From the NCBI GenBank assembly GCA_017449135.1, contig JAFSKE010000041.1, positions 1 through 64,000 on the forward strand: 64,000 nt of DNA, given 5' to 3'. This stretch comes from Synergistaceae bacterium. Its GTDB lineage: Bacteria; Synergistota; Synergistia; Synergistales; Aminobacteriaceae. Position 1 is the first letter of the stretch. Every line of letters begins with the position of its first letter. Below are positions 60,271 to 64,000 of the stretch, one piece after another. The position numbers were made by a program, and so were the translations under genes. Below the pieces are notes generated by a model, which ran no database searches, was not told where the DNA came from, and saw nothing but the letters and a program-made list of their open reading frames with translations.

Positions 60271-60620
60271 TGAAAAGTACAGCAAGAATTGCAAGAAAGA
60301 ACTCGCGCATTACGTTTCAGAAAAATGCGGTAATCATTGATAAATACAAAAATCACATCAATACTTGGTATGATTATTTCACTTGCTCTGCCTACGCCAA
60401 CACTTACATGGTGCAGGAGACCGGCAATGAGGTTACATATGAAGAACGCAGTATAATTTTTGAAACGAGATATTGTCCTGAGCTGGCACTGGTAACTTCG
60501 ACAAATTATAGGGTTCTCTTTAACGGCGAGGTCTATAATATTCTTGCTGTTGACCCCGTTAATTATCAAAACAAAATTATCAAATTCACGTGTCGTAAGG
60601 AGAAGCATAAAAGGGCATGA
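60270..60620 (+). CDS. Head closure (head-tail joining) protein
   Basis: About 116 residues in the place of the SPP1 gp16-type head closure protein: FETRYCPELALVTSTNYRVL, FNGEVYNILAVDPVNYQNK. ATG at 60270 overlaps the previous stop. Assigned by both sequence and gene order. Confidence 0.8.
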   Translation: MKSTARIARKNSRITFQKNAVIIDKYKNHINTWYDYFTCSAYANTYMVQETGNEVTYEERSIIFETRYCPELALVTSTNYRVLFNGEVYNILAVDPVNYQNKIIKFTCRKEKHKRA

Positions 60621-60988
60621 TCAGTATTGATGAAATGGCAAAGGCTGTTGTTGAAAATCTTGATAAATACAAGAACTTAGCCGCTGATGAGCTGAAAAAA
60701 GCCGTTAAGAGCGCGGCTAAAACAGTTATTAGCGAAATTAAGGAACACGCTCCCGTCAAAACGGGCACATATGCTAAATCTTGGAAAAGTAAGACGACAT
60801 CAGAAAATGCCTCGAGTATTTCAATAACTGTGCATAGTCCCAAACGTTACATGCTGGCACATCTCTTAGAAAAAGGTCATGCCAAGCGGGGCGGAGGGCG
60901 GGTTAAGGCATTTCCTCATATTGCGCCGGCAGAAGAGAAGGGGGCAGAGCAGCTGGAGAGAGACATTAAGGCGGCATTAAAAGCATGA
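60617..60988 (+). CDS. HK97 gp10-type tail protein
   Basis: 123 residues: EIKEHAPVKTGTYAKSWKSK and LLEKGHAKRGGGRVKAFPHI are diagnostic for HK97-gp10. Involved in the neck or tail completion. Overlaps both neighbours by 4 bases. Confidence 0.92.
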   Translation: MISIDEMAKAVVENLDKYKNLAADELKKAVKSAAKTVISEIKEHAPVKTGTYAKSWKSKTTSENASSISITVHSPKRYMLAHLLEKGHAKRGGGRVKAFPHIAPAEEKGAEQLERDIKAALKA

Positions 60989-61326
60989 CGTATGAAGACA
61001 TAACCGCTATGCTTGAGGAGGTCGGGCTTCCTCTTGCGTATGATCATTTTCAAGAAGGTGAAGCTCCAGCTCCGCCGTTCTTGATTTTTTTGTTCCCGAG
61101 ATCAGATAATCTTTCCGCTGACGGTAATGTTTATCAGAAGATTGACGAGCTTAATGTTGAGCTTTACACGGATTTGAAACAGCCTGATGTGGAAAGAAAG
61201 GTTGAGGCCGTGCTTGATGAGCACGATATTTTTTATAATAAAACTGAAGTATGGATTCCCGAAGAGAAGCTGTACGAGGTAGTTTACACAACGGAGGTGT
61301 TAATTAATGCCGACAACGACGGCTGA
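60985..61326 (+). CDS. Tail completion/terminator-like protein
   Basis: 113 residues: MTYEDITAMLEEVGLPLAYD and NLSADGNVYQKIDELNVELY. Standard position before the major tail protein. Overlaps the next gene by 20 bases. Confidence 0.82.
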   Translation: MTYEDITAMLEEVGLPLAYDHFQEGEAPAPPFLIFLFPRSDNLSADGNVYQKIDELNVELYTDLKQPDVERKVEAVLDEHDIFYNKTEVWIPEEKLYEVVYTTEVLINADNDG

Positions 61327-62253
61327 TAATAAGATTAAGTTTAATCTGAAGAATGTGCACGTAGCTATTTTAACGAAGAGCGATCAAGGTGAATATACAT
61401 ATGCTACGCCGGTTGCTCTTCCAGGCGCAGTGAATATGTCGATGGAGGCACAGGGTGAATCAACACCGTTTTACGCGGATGGCATAGTTTATCAAGCAGG
61501 TAAGCGTATAGGGAAACTTGTATGTTGTAAACAGCATGAATTGCTGGAATACCCCAAAGCCGTATAAACGCAGAGCGTTGCAAAAGCAGAAAAAATTATA
61601 CGGATGGCATAAGGTTAAATCCTAAGTGCTGAATAAAAACGGGTAATCAGCAGCCAAGCCTCTCGCAATGCGGAGGAAGGTTCAACGACTATCCCTCACG
61701 AGGGGAGTACAGCCAAGCGGCTGGAAGTGTGCTGGCCTAAGTCGCAATGTGCGATATGGAAAAGATATAGTCTGTGCTTACGTGAAAGCGTAAGAAGTTC
61801 ATAAGAGAACTGCATTAGGAGTAGCGGCCTAATGTGAACATTCAGTATAGGTCCGTGTCAAACTTAGGTTACAGCGGTGATCTTGAAATTGCCCTTGTAA
61901 CTGATTGGTTCAGAGAGCATATTCTTAAAGAAACAAAAGATGCTAACGGCGTATTCATCGAAACAAATTTAGATCCGACACCCGTATATTTCGCTCTATT
62001 ATTTGAGTTTGACGGAGATCAGTATTCAATCAGGCATATTTTATATAACTGCTCTGTCAGCACTCGTCCTAATTTGGAAAGTTCAACAAAAGAGGACACA
62101 ATAGAGCCAGGCACGGAGACATTATCAATCAGTGCTGATGCACGTGATGACGGATTAATCAAAGCGAAAAGCGGCAAGGATACTAATAGCACTGTTTATC
62201 AGAATTGGTATCAGAGCGTTTATATTCCTACAGATGCGGAACCAGAAGGTTAG
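61307..62253 (+). CDS. Major tail protein, split by a group I intron (exons 61307-61492 and 61846-62253)
   Basis: Spliced, it gives 197 residues of the phi13-type major tail protein: exon 1 ends FYADGIVY and exon 2 continues YRSVSNLGYSGDLEIALVTD, the unbroken family sequence FYADxIVYY...GYSGDLE. Unspliced, translation stops at 61567 after 24 intron-encoded residues, and the ATG-less exon 2 cannot start well. Forms the tail tube. Ends before a terminator. Confidence 0.92.
61493..61845 (+). ncRNA. Group I self-splicing intron in the major tail gene
   Basis: 353 bases. Conserved core elements are present: P (AATTGCTGGAA, 61539), Q (AATCAGCAGCC, 61645), R (GGTTCAACGACTA, 61679) and S (AAGATATAGTC, 61762); R GACTA and S TAGTC form P7. 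Exon end GTTTAT pairs with GTAAGC inside the intron as P1, with U-G at the cut. The intron ends in G (61845). It encodes no homing endonuclease. Confidence 0.92.
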
Positions 62254-62259
62254 AGAAAC

Positions 62260-62291
62260 AGCGGGGCCTTTTTAGCCCTGCTATTTTTTAG
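62260..62291 (+). terminator. Terminator after major tail gene
   Basis: AGCGGGGC (62260-62267) and GCCCTGCT (62275-62282), then ATTTTTTA. Confidence 0.8.
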
Positions 62292-62300
62292 GAGGTTAAT

Positions 62301-62666
62301 ATGTTAGAGAAGACAGTTAAAGTTGGCGATAAGGAAGTAACGTTCAGAAGTTCAGCAGCAATCCCGCGTTTGTACAGAATAAAGTTCAAGAGGGACATTT
62401 TCAGGGATTTGACGAAGCTGGAGCAGTCATACAAGGACAAGGGGTCGAAAGACTTTGAAATTGCCGACCTTGAAATTTTCGAGAATGTGGCGTACATCAT
62501 GGCACTTCATGCTGATCCAAATATCCCGAAGACAATAGATGAATGGCTGGATCAGTTTGAGATGTTCAGCATTTACCAGATACTGCCTGAGATATTAGAG
62601 TTGTGGGGAGCTAATTTATTCACAGATATTGAAGCAAAAAAAGCCGAAGCACCACAAGAGAATTAA
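62301..62666 (+). CDS. Tail assembly chaperone G
   Basis: 121 residues: MLEKTVKVGDKEVTFRSSAA, IPRLYRIKFKRDIFRDLTKL, LPEILELWGANL. With the frameshifted GT product it chaperones the tape measure during tail building. GGAGG precedes the ATG. The slip site lies at codons 112-114. Confidence 0.92.
   Translation: MLEKTVKVGDKEVTFRSSAAIPRLYRIKFKRDIFRDLTKLEQSYKDKGSKDFEIADLEIFENVAYIMALHADPNIPKTIDEWLDQFEMFSIYQILPEILELWGANLFTDIEAKKAEAPQEN
62636..62642 (+). promoter_or_regulatory. -1 ribosomal frameshift slip site
   Basis: Seven A in the zero-frame phase GCA-AAA-AAA-GCC, the canonical X-XXY-YYZ arrangement. Sliding back one base joins gene G to the following open frame. Confidence 0.85.
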
Positions 62667-62827
62667 CAACTCCGCTTTTTCTCTTGCGGTGCTTGGAGGT
62701 AGGTTTGGGCATTCAGGATTTGGATTATTTGACAATCGGCCTAATCATCGACCTTTGGAATGAAAAGGGCAATGACAGCAAAAAATATCCGATACAAGCG
62801 ACTCAAGCAGATTTTGATAATTTTTAG
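62642..62827 (+). CDS. Tail assembly chaperone GT extension (by -1 frameshift)
   Basis: After the slip the frame reads SRSTTRELTTPLFLLRCLEV then GLGIQDLDYLTIGLIIDL and ends ATQADFDNF: the conserved C-terminal T part of siphophage GT proteins. The open frame has no ATG; the TTG at 62705 behind GGAGG could also start a 40-residue piece alone. The fusion is 175 residues. Confidence 0.85.
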   Translation, partial: SRSTTRELTTPLFLLRCLEVGLGIQDLDYLTIGLIIDLWNEKGNDSKKYPIQATQADFDNF

Positions 62828-62865
62828 CCAGTTATCAAGCTATTTCAGCATAAGGAGGTGAGATA

Positions 62866-62925
62866 TTGGCCACTACGATTTTAGAAAAAATAAACAAAAC
62901 TGAGGTTAAAATAAGAAATGGTTAA
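62866..62925 (+). CDS. Possible 19-codon leader peptide before tape-measure gene
   Basis: TTG at 62866 lies behind AAGGAGGTGA, the strongest ribosome site here; reads MATTILEKINKTEVKIRNG and overlaps the tape-measure ATG by 8 bases. The tape-measure gene itself has a poor ribosome site, so coupling is likely. Confidence 0.4.
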   Translation: MATTILEKINKTEVKIRNG

Positions 62926-64000
62926 TATAAAAGGCATAACAGTTGAGATTAATGGGGACGTAACAGGGCTCGATAAGGCACTTTCTTCCGTCAACAAAAC
63001 TATCGTTGATACCCAAAAACAACTCAAGGACGTTCAGCGATTATTAAAACTCGATCCGAGCAGTACAGTACTTCTTTCTCAGAAGCAAGACCTATTGAAG
63101 GAAAAGATTACAGCGACTAAAGATAAGCTGGATACGCTAAAAACTGCTCAAGAGCAGGCAAAACGTCAATTTGAGTCCGGTGATTTGGGCAAGGATAAAT
63201 ATGATGCTCTCCGGCGTGAGATTATCTCAACTGAAGAAGAACTAAAGAAGCTCGCTAAAGAATCTGCAAATGCAAATACGGCTCTTAACAAAATGAGTAC
63301 CGTAGGCAGCACAATGCAGAACATCGGAAAGTCATTAACCTCTACAGGCCGAACTCTCACAATGAGAGTTACAGCTCCGATTGTTGCACTCGGAACTGCC
63401 GCTGTAAAAACGGCTGCGGATTTTGACTCTGAAATGAGCAAAGTCAGTGCAATATCAGGAGCTACGGGGGACGAATTTCAATCTCTGAGAGATAAAGCCC
63501 GTGAGATGGGCGCAAAGACTAAATTTTCAGCAACTGAAGCGGCGCAGGCTTTTTCGTATATGAGTATGGCTCAATCGGGCCTTCCGCATAGAAATATGCG
63601 GTTAAAATCGGGGAAAATCGGTAAAAGCTAAACTGACAAGCACGCCAATACCGAGAGGGGCGTAAATCTGACGCTCTTTGTAACGCATAGAGGATGAGCG
63701 ATAAAGAAAGCAAAAATTCCTCCAAGAGTCTCCGACACAGATAATTTATCTCGGTGTAACTATTAACCCACTGGGCACATAGTTACACTGCCAAACGTAG
63801 TCAGACTAAAACGTGGGTGAAAATATATGCTGACCTTATGGGAAACCATAAGAAGTAAGGGATAAAAAGCCTTTACGATAACATAGTGGGATGGAAGACC
63901 GGAGATATGCTCGACGGCATTGAGGGCATTATGAACCTTGCCGCAGCTTCCGGTGAAGATTTAGCCTTAACATCAGATATCGTAACAGATGCCTTAACAG
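62918..64000 (+). CDS. Tape-measure protein (partial), split by an intron (exons 62918-63571 and 63889-...)
   Basis: Exon 1 (218 codons): MVNIKGITVEINGDVTGLDK, a coiled region, and the phage tape-measure domain KAREMGAKTKFSATEAAQAF ending YMSMA. Exon 2 resumes exactly GWKTGDMLDGIEGIMNLAAA ... SDIVTDALT, the unbroken family sequence. Sets tail length and helps DNA delivery. Continues beyond the window. Confidence 0.93.
63572..63888 (+). ncRNA. Probable group I intron in the tape-measure gene
   Basis: 317 bases between ATGGCT and GGATGG. Exon end GGCU pairs with GGCC at 63578-63581 (P1 with U-G at the cut) and the intron ends in G, both group I features. The 3' half has GTCAG ... CTGAC (P7-like) with an AAAATATATG S-like stretch; less canonical than the first intron. 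No open frame. Contains the quasi-palindrome shared with 30352-30378. Confidence 0.75.
63758..63784. repeat. Quasi-palindromic hairpin inside the second intron
   Basis: AACTAT-TAACCCACTGGGCAC-ATAGTT, extended by GTGT/ACAC to a ten-pair outer stem. Its complement recurs at 30352-30378 with 26 of 27 identical bases. Confidence 0.75.

Noticed and set aside
61567-61845. Exon 2 of the major tail gene starting independently at GTG 61834
   Set aside because: That GTG lies in the intron end, lacks a ribosome site, and splicing restores the full family sequence.
62705-62827. Separate 40-residue gene starting at TTG 62705
   Set aside because: The frame is open upstream through conserved residues to the slip site, so it is better explained as the frameshifted T extension; kept only as an alternative.
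1-64000. tRNA, rRNA or reverse-transcriptase/diversity-generating elements
   Set aside because: Looked for T-loop-like sequences, rRNA stretches and reverse transcriptase motifs by eye; none found.

Overview
The window reads as one end of a bacterial chromosome segment (a RecD2-type helicase running off the left edge) next to a large tailed-phage genome or prophage that fills most of the rest and runs off the right edge inside its tape-measure gene. Phage gene content (DUF2800 nuclease, DUF2815, PolA-type polymerase, DUF932, VRR-NUC, SNF2-like helicase, D5-type primase-helicase, P27 small terminase, HK97-type capsid, HK97 gp10/gp6 relatives, G/GT chaperones) is that of temperate siphophages of gut anaerobes. 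The class III ribonucleotide reductase (NrdD/NrdG) and ThyX fit an oxygen-free host. Frequent TTG starts behind strong AGGAGG ribosome sites and a moderate-to-low G+C content suggest Bacillota or Synergistota; I cannot fix the genus. No phage integrase is visible apart from the recombinases of an inserted transposon, so the att sites cannot be placed.

Layout. 1-2012: recD2 (minus, partial). 2101-6836: a tightly packed six-gene minus-strand operon of unrecognised proteins. Four of the six share a short [IF]-[FY]-N-[IV]-E-type peptide, at the N-terminus in three and at the C-terminus of the first gene. This is my best candidate for an undescribed (probably defence or signalling) system. 7083-24828: phage early region on the plus strand: sigma-region-4-like regulator, nuclease, ssDNA-associated protein, polymerase, antirepressor-like proteins, helicase, a MazF-like protein, and a primase split by a frame change. 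24.8-25.2 kb: AT-rich, inverted-repeat, origin-like segment. 25.3-26.9 kb: S-adenosylmethionine synthetase and HNH nuclease. 26.9-28.2 kb: gene-free repeat region with two mirror-image arrays of short repeats and a duplicated ~167-bp regulatory element. 28.3-43.6 kb: accessory genes: cystatin-like protein, many very small genes, a packaging-site-like G-rich stretch, nucleotide metabolism (NrdD, NrdG, ThyX), a Panacea-domain protein, and four DNA methyltransferases. 44.3-48.7 kb: a recombinase-in-trio (RIT) element that has cut a phage gene exactly in two. 50.6-64 kb: terminase, homing-type endonuclease, fifth methyltransferase, dCMP deaminase, portal, protease, capsid, connector and tail genes.

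Two tail genes carry intervening sequences. The major tail protein is split by a clear group I intron (61493-61845). The tape-measure gene is split by a second, probably group I, intron (63572-63888). The tail-chaperone pair carries a canonical A-AAA-AAA slip site for -1 frameshifting.

How the parts work together: the early genes copy the phage DNA; MetK, five methyltransferases, ThyX, the NrdD/NrdG pair and dCMP deaminase supply and modify nucleotides; the right-hand block packages DNA and builds the head and tail. Functions are inferred from motifs visible in the translations; no database search was run.
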